Shown one piece after another: positions 1-11,080 of a stretch of 64,000 nucleotides of DNA. Position numbers and translations under genes: made by a program. The DNA is taken from positions 6,720,001 through 6,784,000 of the forward strand of contig OX031058.1 of NCBI GenBank assembly GCA_943736015.1. The letters are read 5' to 3'. This stretch comes from Tridacna crocea (Eukaryota; Mollusca; Bivalvia; Cardiida; Cardiidae). Below the pieces are notes generated by a model. That model did no database searches, was not told the origin of the DNA, and was given only the letters and a program-made list of their open reading frames with translations. Position 1 is the stretch's first letter. Every line of letters begins with the position of its first letter.

Positions 1-68
1 GACACTTCAATGGACAAAAAACTTCAAACCCATGCACTATTAGGCATAGGTGAAAAACTTTTAACTAA

Positions 69-154
69 GGTATCGTCGGTTTACTTCAAAAACCTCGTAA
101 CTACAGCTTGTTCAAGCTGTAGTTACGAGGTTTTGAAGTAAACCGATGGTATAA
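69..154. repeat. family F palindrome, copy 1
   Basis: Arms containing TATCGTCGGTTTACTTC and CCTCGTAACTACAGC fold back on themselves with a few differences. Homologous to copies at 7403, 58349 and 60994. Confidence 0.85.
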
Positions 155-240
155 TTGAATTGACTCACTTGGTTAAAAGTTTTGAAGGAACTGAAATAAT
201 GTTGAAAATGGCGTCAAACACCTTTTTATGAATCGACCAC

Positions 241-790
241 AATAGGCTAAGCAGGCGTTATAAATGATAACCTTTCATGATAAAGTTCCCTATTTGTGTT
301 ACATAGCAAACTGTTCTAGGACATTCTAGGTTAAAGGGGGCGATCCAGATTTTACCATAATAAATAGATATGCTGGCGTTATAAATGATAACCTTAATAA
401 TGAATCACTGTTCATGTATGCGTTATCTAGCAAACTTTCTTGGAAATTTAACGTTAAAGGGGGCGATTTCGATTTTACCATAACTGGTAAGAAGACGTTA
501 TAAATGATAACCTTTATAAGGTTCACTGTACAAGTTCATGAATGTGATACATAGCAAACTGTTCTGGGACATTTTACGTTAAAGGGGGCGACTCGAATTT
601 TACTATAATTTGTATGCATGGGTTATAATTTATAACTTTTACAATGTTCACTATATGCTACACATCGTAAACTATTTTTCGGACATCTTACATTAAAGAG
701 GGCGATTCCGATTTTACGATAACTGGTAAGTAGGCGTCATAAATGATAACCTTAATAATGTTTCTGTTCATGTATATGTTACATTATTAG
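241..790. repeat. tandem array, about 120-bp unit, 4-5 copies
   Basis: The marker TTAAAGGGGGCGA or a variant recurs near 331, 454, 579 and 693, and CGTTATAAATGATAACCTT recurs about 65 bases after the marker. Spacing is 114-125 bp. No coding potential. Confidence 0.8.
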
Positions 791-932
791 TTGTACGGTC
801 AGGTGGCAAGGGACTTGGAAACTTGTTCACAGCTGTGGTGAATCATGTTGCCCCGAGCCGAAGGCGAGTGGCGACATGATTCGACACAGCCGTGAACAAT
901 TTTCCAAGTCCCCTACCACCTGACCGTACAAC
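790..932. repeat. inverted-repeat element, about 143 bp
   Basis: GTTGTACGGTCAGGTGG at the left is matched by CCACCTGACCGTACAAC at the right, and the arms continue inward (GGGACTTGG, GTTCAC.GC, GAATCATGT) around a short GC-rich loop. Single copy in the window. Confidence 0.7.
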
Positions 933-1318
933 GAATTTATTATTCTTCAAAGTTTTACCGTTTCAAAGCGCGTTAAGCGAAATTTTCCTGTATAATAAAT
1001 CTCACTAATCGAGTATGCTGACGAAATAGAAATTCCCTTCTAAGTGCCCCAATTCAATGAAAACTGACATCAATGGGAACTGACGTCACTAAAACGTGCA
1101 GTCTGGTGCATAAATGTGCAGTCTGGTGATTGATCGACCCCGGCATTTTGGATGTTTGTGTTGCACGTGTAGTGATGTTTATGGGGCATTCAAAAGGGAA
1201 ACTGGTTTTAAGTGGTTTTTGCCAGGGAACATGATACATATGTTCCCGGCATGTTAACCAATCAGATCACGAGAAATTTCTTTGCAGTATAATAAAGCAA
1301 ATTTTCTTCAGCCTGTCA

Positions 1319-1620
1319 GTCGATATAGCTCAGCAGGTAGAGCGTAGGACTCGTGAACACAATGGTTCGGGTCGCTACAGGTTGTGGGTGCGGATCCCCG
1401 GCTGGCCAACTAAAGTTACAAATAGTCTTTCGGATGAGACATTAAATCAAGGTCCCGTGTTACGGTGCTATACGCTGAGCACGTTAAAGAACCAGGCGAA
1501 GCTCTCATGCAGTAGTTTCGACCTGTATCCTTGCACTATCCCCCGTAACAACTAACCGTCTTCTGGGGGTGTCGCTCAGATGGGCGACCGGTAGCGACGA
1601 TAAATAAACGGAAATAACCA
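1319..1620 (+). mobile_element. tRNA-derived SINE with conserved central domain
   Basis: The head contains a pol III A-box like segment TAGCTCAGCAGGTAGAGCGT (1326-1345), typical of tRNA-derived SINEs. A body follows from about 1437 with CTTTCGGATGAGAC, GGTCCCGTGT and CACGTTAAAGAACC. These strings recur in deeply conserved metazoan SINE central domains (Nin-type, from memory). The tail reads AATAAACGGAAATAACC. The cloverleaf is not intact, so it is not a tRNA gene. Confidence 0.6.
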
Positions 1621-2216
1621 ACCAACTGTCAGTTGATCGGTCGGTCGGCTAAACATAGAAAGAGTCAGTAGCAAAGAAATAAAGTTATGCGTAAATTTTT
1701 ATTGTAGGTTTAACTATACATAGAAACAAACTATAAAAGAATTTCTAATACGTGCCTACAATATAGGTTTAAACGGTCAGCCAAAATATAGTCAATGACT
1801 TATCAAATACATACCCATTGCCCCCACCCCCCCCCACCCCCACCCCCCTTCCCCATTACAAGTATTCAATATTACTGAATAGTTCTAACAAAAAACATGC
1901 ATTACGTTTATTAACGACAAAACCACAAGAATGGGAAATTCTTTAAAACCTTTTATCTTTACCTAAATACAAAATTTTAGAGTCTTCCAAATTCAAAGAT
2001 TCTGTAGACGAAAAATTAAATGTGGCTCAACAAATGTGATCCGCTTAAAAGGACTTTTGAAGACCTTGTGGGAAAATTGAGAAAATGCTGGTTACTTGCA
2101 TTTTCTCTTTTTCCCACAATGTTTAAAAAGCTCTCTGCATCAGAGTCTGTCTTTGTTTGGTAAATTGTCCTCTTCCGATCGTGACGAAATGTTAAACGCA
2201 CCCACAGTTGACTATT

Positions 2217-2448
2217 TTAGCTCGTTACCAAACGACAAAATTTTTGGTTGGTCCAAATCAAAGAAATTTGCAGACGACAAAATAAAAAGTGACTGAAAAT
2301 TTGAAAGTTGTTTCCTGAAGCGTAGAAAATATTGTGGGAAAAGGAGAAAATGCTGGTTACCAGCATTTTCTCCTTTTCCCACAATGTTTTCTTATGGCTT
2401 CTTTCTCAGGGTCGTCAAAAGTAGGGAATGTGTGGTAAAGTGTTAAAA
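2217..2448 (-). mobile_element. family A TTAA MITE (minus)
   Basis: Left end decayed to TTAG, right end GTGTTAA. The intact hairpin is at about 2332-2388. A second, more damaged hairpin without clear ends lies just upstream at 2067-2122. Confidence 0.85.
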
Positions 2449-2784
2449 CTTAATTAACAATGTAATAAGTGGATAAAATCCTGTTGCACCAAAGGACCAT
2501 TTCTACATTAATCAGTCAGGCAAATTTATTTTCGAAAAAAAAAACTTAATTTACAAATTATTTCTGTTCGTCTTTTCATCTTTTACTATGCTCATGCATG
2601 CGGCCAGTGGCTTAGACAGTGCTTTGCGAAGGATCTATTAGAGGTAACTATGGATAGACTAGGGAGAGCTTCACAAAGAGATAAAAGTGAGAATAATCGG
2701 AATATTTTCAATGTCAAACTTTTTATTATTCCGATGATATTCGTAAGAATGTTTTTTTTTTTTTTTTCTTTTTTTTTTTTTAAA

Positions 2785-2872
2785 TCGCGATATATACATT
2801 TTTTATCGCGATATACACATTTCTTGTCGCGATATTATACATTTTTATCGCGATATATACATTTTTTCGCGA
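2785..2872. repeat. TCGCGA minisatellite, 5 units of about 21 bp
   Basis: TCGCGATATATACATTTTT-type units place TCGCGA at 2785, 2806, 2827, 2848 and 2867, directly after a T run. Confidence 0.85.
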
Positions 2873-3108
2873 TAGTTATCTCGTATCTCGTGGCACAAAT
2901 ACGCCACCATAGTTTGATCTACACCGTCCAAAATGTACACTCTTGACGCTTTTAGCATTCATTCAGCAAAGACAGTAATCATTCTGTTCGGAAGCCGCCA
3001 TATTTTTTCCGGCTTATCAGATAGACAACTGCGCAAATTGTTACAAAATACACATTGTATAACGGGTTAACCCTTTGATTGCTAAGAGCAATTACAACTG
3101 ACGTTTTG

Positions 3109-3173
3109 CGGACATTGTAGATCAGGATCAGACTGCACGGAACGTGCAGTCTGATCTTGATCAACATTGTCCG
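3109..3173. repeat. family D 65-bp palindrome
   Basis: CGGACATTGTAGATC..GATCAGACTGCAC and complement. Members at 15778, 30495 and 57068 share the AGATCAGACTGCAC core. Confidence 0.8.
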
Positions 3174-3700
3174 ATTAGGATATATTTTCCCCCTAAAACA
3201 TACATTTAGAACGGCAATATTTGGATATTTACCATTGAATTAAAAATTCCATTTCACGGTTATTTAGCAGAACAAGGCTACTGCAGTATGACAGAAGATG
3301 TAACTAAAAGACGATCCAGAAATACGTATCGTTTGCATGTTCCTGTCCTTATGTAACACTTTCATAAATGCATAATGAAATATAGTACGGAAGGGTATCA
3401 AAAAATGCTTTTCATTATCTTCCGGCCCTTCAAACAGAAAAAGGAGAAAAGAAATCGTGAAAGGCCCAGGGATTTGTATAAATTCTTATAGCAAATATTT
3501 GTAAAATCACAGTAAAATTCACAATGCCTCACACCATACTTTATGCAAGTCCGTAATAAAAGACATTTTTTTTTTTTCATACAAAGAGAACAGCTGCAGG
3601 TCTGGTTGCTCCAACTACTCTCAAAGGCTATGGTGGTTCCTTCAAATGCTTCGAATGAACCAGTATATACATGAGCCATGCTCACGTGATATATAGGGAC

Positions 3701-3931
3701 TTATCCCTTTTCCACACAATCCCGACTTTTAACGACCCTGGTAAAGAAGCCTTTAGAGAACATTGTAGGAAAAGGAGAAAATGCTGGTAACCAGCATTTT
3801 CTCCTTTTCCCAAAATGTTTTTCTGCCCCCACAGGACAATATTCAATTTTTTGAGCCACTTTAATTTTGTCGTCTGCAAAATGCTTTCAATTTGAAGAAG
3901 TCTAAAATTTTGTCGTTTGGTAAAGAGTTAA
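3701..3931 (+). mobile_element. family A TTAA MITE (plus)
   Basis: TTATCCCTTTTCCAC start, TGGTAAAGAGTTAA end, hairpin at about 3760-3818. 231 bp, near full length. Confidence 0.85.
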
Positions 3932-4147
3932 TGCATTGGGTCAGCCAAGCTATAGGTTTTTTTTTGTGCATGCCAAAGGACCAGTGTACCTAAAGATTCA
4001 CTCTGTTGTAAGACAAGTTGGATTTTATGGATCCATGATATGAGAGGACTTCCTTAGTGTCATGCATCACGCAGACACATTAAGTCCCCTTTTACTAGAG
4101 TATAGCTCACATGTATTCAAATATTTTCTTGTTCCATGCATGCATAC

Positions 4148-4211
4148 ATGCATCTATCCATCCATCCATCCGTCCGTCCGTCCGTCCATCCATCCATCCA
4201 TCCATCCATCC
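4148..4211. repeat. (ATCC/GTCC)n microsatellite
   Basis: ATCCATCCATCCGTCCGTCC run, preceded by GCATGCATACATGCATC. It explains the Pro/Ser/Ile repeat frame here. Confidence 0.9.
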
Positions 4212-4284
4212 AAATCCCCGCTGGCTGATAATAGTGTGATAAAAGATATCTATGTAATATTAGCCAATACTATATATAATCTAT

Positions 4285-4465
4285 TTCATGCTTTCCGGTA
4301 GGATATCGAGAAATAGTAGTGAAAATACCGACTTTTATATTCCAGTTACCTGGTAAACTGCGCGTGACTCACAACCAGATGCGCCACTCGTGAAAATATT
4401 ACCGATGATGTTCACGCGATGAAATAAATTTCGATCTTTCACCGAAAAAAAATATCCTCTATATC
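4285..4465 (-). mobile_element. family H element, deleted copy
   Basis: TTTCATGCTTTCCGGTAGG terminus, then GAGAAATAGTAGTGAAAATA, a deletion after ACCAGATG, and the CACTCGTGAAAATATTACCG foldback arm to TATCCTC. Confidence 0.75.
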
Positions 4466-4529
4466 TTCAGTATTGTCTCATTCGGAGTTCATTCCCTTAG
4501 GGAAGAGAAAGGCGTCAGAAGACGTCAGC

Positions 4530-4718
4530 AAAAAGGAGGAATCATTGCGGCTGGTATCCGACATTTTTTTTTCCTTTTTCATAATGTTTTCCACGTATAT
4601 TCTAAGGCAAATTCTATTCTAAGGCAAATTCTATTCTTTGAACCCCAGTAAATTTGCCTTCTGTATTATGCTTTTAATTCAGGAAAGTCTAAAAGTTTGC
4701 AATCTGGCAAGGGGTTAA
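4530..4718 (+). mobile_element. decayed family A copy
   Basis: A degraded hairpin (GGCTGGTATCC with a T-rich arm) and the family's right half ending GGGGTTAA. Its last TTAA is the first TTAA of the next copy. An internal direct duplication (TTCTATTCTAAGGCAAA) is visible. Confidence 0.6.
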
Positions 4719-4963
4719 TTCTTTACCAAACAACAAAATAAATTTCAGAATGGTCCAAATTATAAGCATTTGCAGACGACAAAATACATGTGACTCAAAA
4801 ATTGAAATTTCCTCACGGCAGTTTTGAAAACATCGTGGAAAAAGGAGAAAATGCAAAAAGGAGAAAATGCTGGTTACCAGCATTTTCTCCTTTTCCCACA
4901 ATGTTTTCAAAAAGCTTCTTCCTCAGAGTCGTGAAAACTCGGGGTTGTTTGGTAAAGATTTAA
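4715..4963 (-). mobile_element. family A TTAA MITE (minus), with internal duplication
   Basis: 249 bp, about 20 longer than usual because AAAAAGGAGAAAATGC occurs twice in the left hairpin arm. TTAA at both ends. Confidence 0.85.
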
Positions 4964-5090
4964 ATACAGTACGAATTCAAAAATACATATATCGACAACC
5001 AACATAAATGAGCCATGCTCTAGCAAAAGGGGGCTTAATGCATCTCGTGATGCAAGCATAACATCATAATTGGGATGCAACACGCGAAAA

Positions 5091-5315
5091 GGGGCATTCG
5101 GACATTTGCGTAAAGTGTCGTCTCGGATCAGCCTGCGCAGTCCGCGCAGGCTAATCCGAGAAGGCACTCTACGACTACATGAAATTTTGTTCTTCAGTAG
5201 ACTTGCGCAAAACATAAAATTACATAAAAACGGAAAGTGCCGTTTCAGATTAGCCTTCGCGGACTGCGCAGGTTGATCCGAGACGACACTTTACGCAAAT
5301 GTCCGAATAATGCCC
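5091..5315. mobile_element. family E MITE, copy 1
   Basis: GGGCATTCGGACATTTGCGT and its complement at the ends; inward arms carry CGTCTCGGATCAGCCTGCGC. The unpaired middle has TGAAATTTTGTTCTTCAG. About 225 bp. Confidence 0.85.
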
Positions 5316-5715
5316 TCTTTCGAATGCTGCAGGCCAATCATAATAGATCAATAAAATCCGGTTTGTATACAACATGCGACTGCATCGCCAATTACACTTA
5401 TATATCTTTCAACATGCCGAAAATCGACCGTAAGCGATCCGGGTCAACCTGCGCAAAGTGGGCCGAAACGTTTTGCAGATTTATTACACCCCCTTTTGAC
5501 AGAGCTTATTTCCTTGTCTATTCCAATGACTATAGAGACGTGAAAATTTTGTCGTCAGCTAATGTTTTCAATTTGGACAAATCTATTTTTTTTTGTCGTC
5601 TGGTAAAGGATATTCACATGAATACACGTATTCATATGAAAATATTGTGGGAAAAGGCGAAATTGCTCGTAGTCTTTCAATATTTCTTCACAGAGGTCCA
5701 CTTTGAAAGTCTCCA

Positions 5716-5940
5716 GCACACAATCCAACGTTTTAATGACCTTGGAAAAAAAGACTTTTGAAAACATTGTGGGAAAAGGAGAAAATGCTGGTAACCAGCA
5801 TTTTCTCCTATTCTCACAATGTTTTCTACCCTTTCAAGAGCAAAATGCAACCTGTAAGTTACATTAAATTTTGTCTTCTGCAATGGCTTTAAATAAACAG
5901 GTCGAAAATTTCATGGTTCAGTACAGGGGTAAAGAAGAAA
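5716..5940 (+). mobile_element. family A copy, ends decayed
   Basis: The central hairpin at about 5765-5823 is intact except for one T/C arm difference (CCTATTCTCAC). The right half is diverged, and no clean TTAA can be set. A second decayed right half precedes it (5528-5610). Confidence 0.7.
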
Positions 5941-6479
5941 AAAAAAAGTTGTGTGCAAGTCGGAACAATGGAAAATCATAAGAACCCGCAAATATCAGGA
6001 ATTTTGTGAGTTACGTAAACTATAACCAGAACGCGAAGCCCAGACAAAGGCTTCGGGCGGTCATGTCTCAACATGCCCTTTAAATGAGTAGCCTAAACGT
6101 TTGGAAACCGTGAGCGTTAACGTAAATATCGATTTTATCAACAGTTATATACAAGTACAACATGTGACTAAAATGTACAATAAGTAGATTTAAACATGTG
6201 CGTGTAACTTGAATTTAGCAAATCTACGTATTACATTGTGTAATTGCACAATAGTGTAATATAAAGCAAAATATTATCTAATGAAAATTAAACTCACCAA
6301 TCTTTGCTTCCGTTCCGTCTAAATTTCTCTGGCGGTCTGACGGTAGCCGTAACGCTGACTTCAGGGCGGGTCGACATGCTGCAACATGTAATTCTATTTT
6401 TAGTCACGGGGATTTCCCGAAGATGATAGCGTTAGTATTTTCACACCTTTCGAATGCGCTGGAGCATTGTACATGTATT

Positions 6480-6708
6480 TTAACTCATTACCAAACGACA
6501 ATATTTTAGACTGGTCCAAATTGGAAGCATTTGCAGACAACAAAATAAAAGTGACTGAAAATTTGAAATTTGTTTTGTGAAGGGTAGAAAACATTGTGGG
6601 AAAAGGAGAAAATGCTGTTTACCAGCATTTTCTCCTTTTCCCACAATGTTTTCTAAAGGCTTCTTTCTCAGGGGCGTCAAAAGTAGGGATTGTGTGGTAA
6701 TGGGTTAA
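6480..6708 (-). mobile_element. family A TTAA MITE (minus), full length
   Basis: Exactly 229 bp from TTAACTCATTACCA to TGGTAATGGGTTAA, with an intact hairpin at about 6589-6652. A good reference copy. Confidence 0.9.
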
Positions 6709-7131
6709 TTCTTTCTGCGGTCCGTTTAGATTAAGATTGGACCGTCTCCTGTGAACAGTGAAGTTCAAGATCAGACCATCCATAATGTGCTATATGATCT
6801 TAGCTCTACTCTGCCACCTAGATCTTTTTAATTACATCTTTGCCTAGAATAACAATGGAACTGCGACATTTTTGCTCATAGCAAGGCAACTTTTCCTTTT
6901 ATTGCGATGTTTTCATATCTGCCTAGATCTATGTATTAAATCTTAATTCATGTCATTTCCCCTTTTCTTTACCTTTACTGGGATGATTAATACACTTGAA
7001 TCATGCTCTGTGAACAGGCGGTTTAATGCGTCAGCTCTTTGATAGTGGTAATTTTTTTCTGCCTGTCCAAGGACCACTCTACTTCATGATTCGGTCGGTT
7101 GTTACACTAGATGTATGATGCCTTACTTGGT

Positions 7132-7353
7132 TTAACTCTTTACCAAGCAAACAAATTTTAGAATGGTCCAAGCATTTGCAGATAACAAAATTAATGTGAC
7201 ACAACAATTGAAATTTGTTCTGGGAGGGCAGAAAGCATTGCGGGGAAAGAAAAAAATGCCGGCTACCAGCATTTTCTCCTTTTCCCACAATGTTTTCTAA
7301 AAGGCTTCTTTTTCATGGTCGTGAAAACCTGGGATTGTTTGGGAAAGGGTTAA
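7132..7353 (-). mobile_element. family A TTAA MITE (minus)
   Basis: 222 bp, ends TTAACTCTTTACC and GGGAAAGGGTTAA. The left hairpin arm is mutated (GGGGAAAGAAAAAAATGCC), the right arm intact. Confidence 0.85.
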
Positions 7354-7402
7354 ATGCATTGCGGAGAAATGTTATTATTCCCCATTTTGCCAGAGTATGC
7401 CC

Positions 7403-7488
7403 CATATCGTCGGTTTCACTTCAAAAATCTCGTAACTACAGCTTGTTATAAGCTGTAGTTACGAGGTTTTTGAAGTAAACCGACATTT
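7403..7488. repeat. family F palindrome, copy 2
   Basis: Same palindrome as at 69, with ATCTCGTAACTACAGC in the left arm and a TTATA centre. The right arm has one extra T, so it folds with a bulge. Confidence 0.85.
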
Positions 7489-7597
7489 TATTCTATCGAA
7501 CCATGCTCTGACAAAAGAGGGTCTAATGCATTACCGTGATCCATGATACAAGCAAGCCCTAACTTACTTCATGGATCCATTATATCCTTTTTTTCTC

Positions 7598-7826
7598 TTA
7601 ACCCTTTACCCCATAAGGCATTTCTATGGTAGCTCTAATAGACCCTAAATAACAGCAAGGATGAAGCTCTGTCTTATGTGTATATGACACCTTTTGATAG
7701 CATAGAAAACATTGTGGCAAAAGGTGAAATTGCTCGTCACGAGCAATTTCACCTTTTGCCACAATGTTTTCCAAACGCTCCTATAAGCAATGCGTAAAAA
7801 TGAGTATCTATGGAGTAAAGGGTTAA
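7598..7826 (-). mobile_element. family B TTAA MITE, copy 1
   Basis: 229 bp, TTAACCCTTTACC to AGTAAAGGGTTAA. The hairpin is GGCAAAAGGTGAAATTGCTCG with its complement, set inside the same CATTGTGG/CCACAATG frame as family A. Confidence 0.9.
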
Positions 7827-7922
7827 GCAACCAACTTAATCATGAGGTAGATTGAGGTAGATTGGTCCTTGTACATACAGAAAATTGATCAATAGCGAAA
7901 AGTCGATACTATTTGCAATGCA

Positions 7923-8151
7923 TTTACCCTTTCCCTAACGGCAATTTTTTTACCAGGCCAAAATGAAAGCATTTTGCAGATGACAAATTAACAGTTGCTA
8001 AAAAGATGATTTTTCTATATGATAGGATAGAAAACATTGTGGGAAAAGGAGAAAATGCTGGTTACCAGCATTTTCTCCTTTTCCCACAATATTTTCAAAA
8101 TGCTTCTATTCCTGACCCGTAAAAACCAGGGATTGTTTGGTAAAGGTTTAA
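7923..8151 (-). mobile_element. family A TTAA MITE (minus)
   Basis: Starts TTACCCTTTCCC, ends GGTAAAGGTTTAA. Intact hairpin at about 8032-8092. Its left half (AACAGTTGCTAAAAAGATG) is shared with the copy at 37800 and marks a subgroup. Confidence 0.85.
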
Positions 8152-8788
8152 TCCCCTTTTTCACACAGCGTGCCTGTATAGTAATGTTTTAATTTATGTT
8201 GTTTACCTTTTTTTCAACAGCTGTTTTCAAAGTGTTTTTTTTTTGTCGGGAGATGATGGATTAAAAAAAAAACCATTTTGTTATGAATTTATGATGTAAA
8301 CATTCTCTGTGCGTTTTCAAAATATTATTGTCCGTTAGAACCAACATCTGCAGTTTTTGTTAAAGGGGAACTTTAGATGCTGTCAGAGTCATCATCTCCC
8401 GCTAGATGGCATTCTACAAATATACATCTATCTAATATGGGCATGGGTACATAAGCGGACCAATTTTTCAAGACGACAATCGTTACTTTGAATTTCAAAA
8501 TAAAATAAACGTTTATTCAGTAATACGCTATCTGGTGCGATCTATTCAATTATGATCAGCTAGCAGGTAACCTATGCACCGGCCATTTATTAAAACAGTC
8601 CCTACAGGCTTGGGTTTAGCTTCGGTATAAGCCCAACTTTTCCCAAGTATAGGGGAATGGGTGATGCGTCATATAAGACAAGTCGAATCTTCGAAGAATA
8701 TGACATGCGCAGACAACGCCGTCAGAATAAGCTTCTTCGCTGACTTATCGTTACTTCCGCCACCACCCCACCCCCTTTCTTTCTCTCC

Positions 8789-8823
8789 TTCTCTCTGTCT
8801 GTCTCTCTCTCTCTCCCTCTCTG
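8789..8823. repeat. CT-rich microsatellite
   Basis: CTCTGTCTGTCTCTCTCTCT run. A similar CT tract lies at 16811-16848. Confidence 0.9.
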
Positions 8824-9041
8824 AAGTAAAACGTTGTGATTTCTCAAAAAGAATCACACATGTAGAAAAAGACGGATAGACGGAAAGCTGTAGACATAAA
8901 AAAGAACCCTCATAATCATGCATTAGATAACAAAATGGCAGCCAAACTAAATGCTGTTCAACGTTTTCTGCTCCAAAATTGGTCTTTCAACCTCTATCAA
9001 AGAATACCGAGTTTTAACAACTTGGGATAAAGTCTTTTGAA

Positions 9042-9100
9042 AACATAGTGATAAAAGGGGACAATGCCGGTAACCAGCACTTTGTCCTTTCGTACTTCGT
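9042..9100. repeat. decayed family A hairpin
   Basis: AACATAGTGATAAAAGGGG and CCAGCACTTTGTCC are mutated versions of the family A stem. No element ends were found. Confidence 0.5.
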
Positions 9101-9280
9101 ATCCAAAGCTTTCTTCGATATCAAAGACAAAAGCATCATTTTTAAAGGATATTTAGAATTTTTACATCTCACCAAATTAAAAAATACATGTATCACTGAA
9201 ATTCATATGAAAAAATAATACAAATCATCAATAATTAAGATTCATAAATTTCAAAAAAAAAAAATTTTTGATGGTATTCC

Positions 9281-9307
9281 CTTAAAAGGCTACGTAGCCT
9301 CTTAAGG
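9281..9307. repeat. short palindrome around GGCTACGTAGCC
   Basis: CTTAAAAGGCTACGTAGCC with CTCTTAAGG; a 27-bp near-palindrome in unique DNA. Confidence 0.6.
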
Positions 9308-10160
9308 TATTTTTAGATTTCCCGCCAATACCAATAAAGCATTTCGAGAATGCCAAGTGACTTGCACGTGACTCATAACGCTTAAATTCTATCACATAAC
9401 AAACATATAATAATTATTTTCCATAATGTCTTCTTCGGACGCTATAGTTGAAACTTCGCCAGTGTATTCCTCTATGTAAATGAGCAAATTGATCATCTAA
9501 AAATAGAACGTGTCTCCCGTCGGTGTCGACCTGGGGTGTAGTAAATCTCTAATTTCTCGTGTTGTCGGACAGTGTTCGACTACTGGGGTTTTATGAATGA
9601 AAATTAAAAGGCTTTGGGAGTATAAGGATGACTTTTAGGCCAGGGAATCCCTCTCAAGGGATTCTCTTGCCTATGGGGATCGTAAGCTGCCTATTCAGAC
9701 AAAAATGTTGGACGGTGTGTCCACTCTATATCGCCGAGTCCGCCAAAACAACTAGTTTCCCAAGTATATTACAGAGATTGCTTATCACACGGTGTGAATG
9801 CTTTACTTTCCTCAAAGCTTTCATCTGCAAAATGCCATGGAATTGCAAGGGTATTACAATCCTTTAATAACTGACGAGTGTGTGTTTTCTATCCCGTTTT
9901 TGTAATTAACACTGAGCTAATAAAGGCGTAACCTAATGAACTTGGCTTTATCGGGCAGTTGTGTATTCCTACGCGCTGTATACGGTTAATATCTATAACG
10001 CTCTTCTCTTGCACTCCGGATCATTCACATATGGTGAGATTAACGAACGACGATTCTGCTCGGAGTTTGTCTATAACGTTGTGTTGACATTTGAACATGT
10101 GTGTCACAAAACAAGTCTCCGCTAAAATGCGATTTTAAATAAAGCAAACTACATATAGAA
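9300..10160. other. unique upstream stretch without a gene
   Basis: No family repeat and no recognisable protein. It has GC-richer blocks around 9500-9560 and 9640-9850. ATTGGCCCGTGTTATGTTTATCAC at its right edge recurs at 10272, the only repeat noted. Confidence 0.4.
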
Positions 10161-10799
10161 TATTGGCCCGTGTTATGTTTATCACTTTTTCTTAAGTATA
10201 TTGACTAAATCTAGGGTACTTCAGTGGAATGCTGGAGAAATTGGCCCCTAGAAAAATCGTCCCCAAACTGCTTGGCCCGTGTTATGTTTATCACTCCGGA
10301 GAAATCGTCCCCTGGAGACGATTTCTTTGGTGAAATCGTCCCCAAATAAAATTTTAGAAAAATCGACCCCACCATCAAATTTCATCCATATCGTTAATCA
10401 AGTTGTCTATAAAAATATTTTTGAAATTTCGTTGTCTTTAGTATGTACATTATGTGTATTAGTTACCTTTATCCAAGAGTTATTTGGTAGTTTTGTCATT
10501 GTTTATACTGCCTATTTCACACTGATAGGATGTATTTCACACCTTTTACACCTGTCACAAATAGATTATACCTTTGTGATTCTTAAAAATGTCTTTGATT
10601 GACTTTGATTTGAAACCAAATAAATGCTTATATTTTTTTTCTGTAGTCGTTCGCTTGTCATTTAATGCATTTTTTTTCATCTCTCTGTCTCTCTCTACTA
10701 GTGTCATAGTTATGACATACCTGTGACCAATACCATTTAGCATGGGCATCAGTGTCTCTGACACGCATATTTCTAGTGTTCACTAGGACTTGTGTGCAT

Positions 10800-11080
10800 C
10801 CGAATATTTCCGGTCCATAACTTCTACAATTGTGGATGGATTTCAAAATAATTTGGCACAATTGACCTCCATCACGGTTAGATGTGCCATTTGAAACACC
10901 TGTTCAAGTAGGTTCAAGATTAAGGCCACATTGAAGGCCAATTTTTCGTCCGAACCATAACTCCTACATTTTTGGATAGATTCCGATATAAATTAGCATA
11001 ATGCATTGTTCTCCATCATGAGCAGAAGTTCCCTTTGAAACATTTATTCAGGTCCAGGGTCTAGGTCAAGCTTGAGAGTC
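10800..11080 (+). repeat. two degenerate units of about 140 bp
   Basis: CCATAACTTCTACA (10815) and CCATAACTCCTACA (10955) start matched segments containing TGGATnGATT, CTCCATCA and TTTGAAACA. Similar CCATAAC minisatellites are common in molluscs (from memory). Confidence 0.55.

Noticed and set aside
1319..1400. tRNA gene
   Set aside because: Only the A-box region is tRNA-like; the anticodon arm and B box are broken and a SINE body follows.
4062..4301. 79-codon frame with a Pro/Ser/Ile repeat
   Set aside because: It is the translated ATCC/GTCC microsatellite.
2217..8151. Regularly recurring hairpins as a CRISPR array
   Set aside because: Spacing is irregular, orientation is mixed and each unit has its own TTAA ends; these are dispersed transposons in a eukaryotic genome.
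8669..8923. 84-codon minus frame with an RERERERDRQ run
   Set aside because: It is the complement of the CT microsatellite at 8789.
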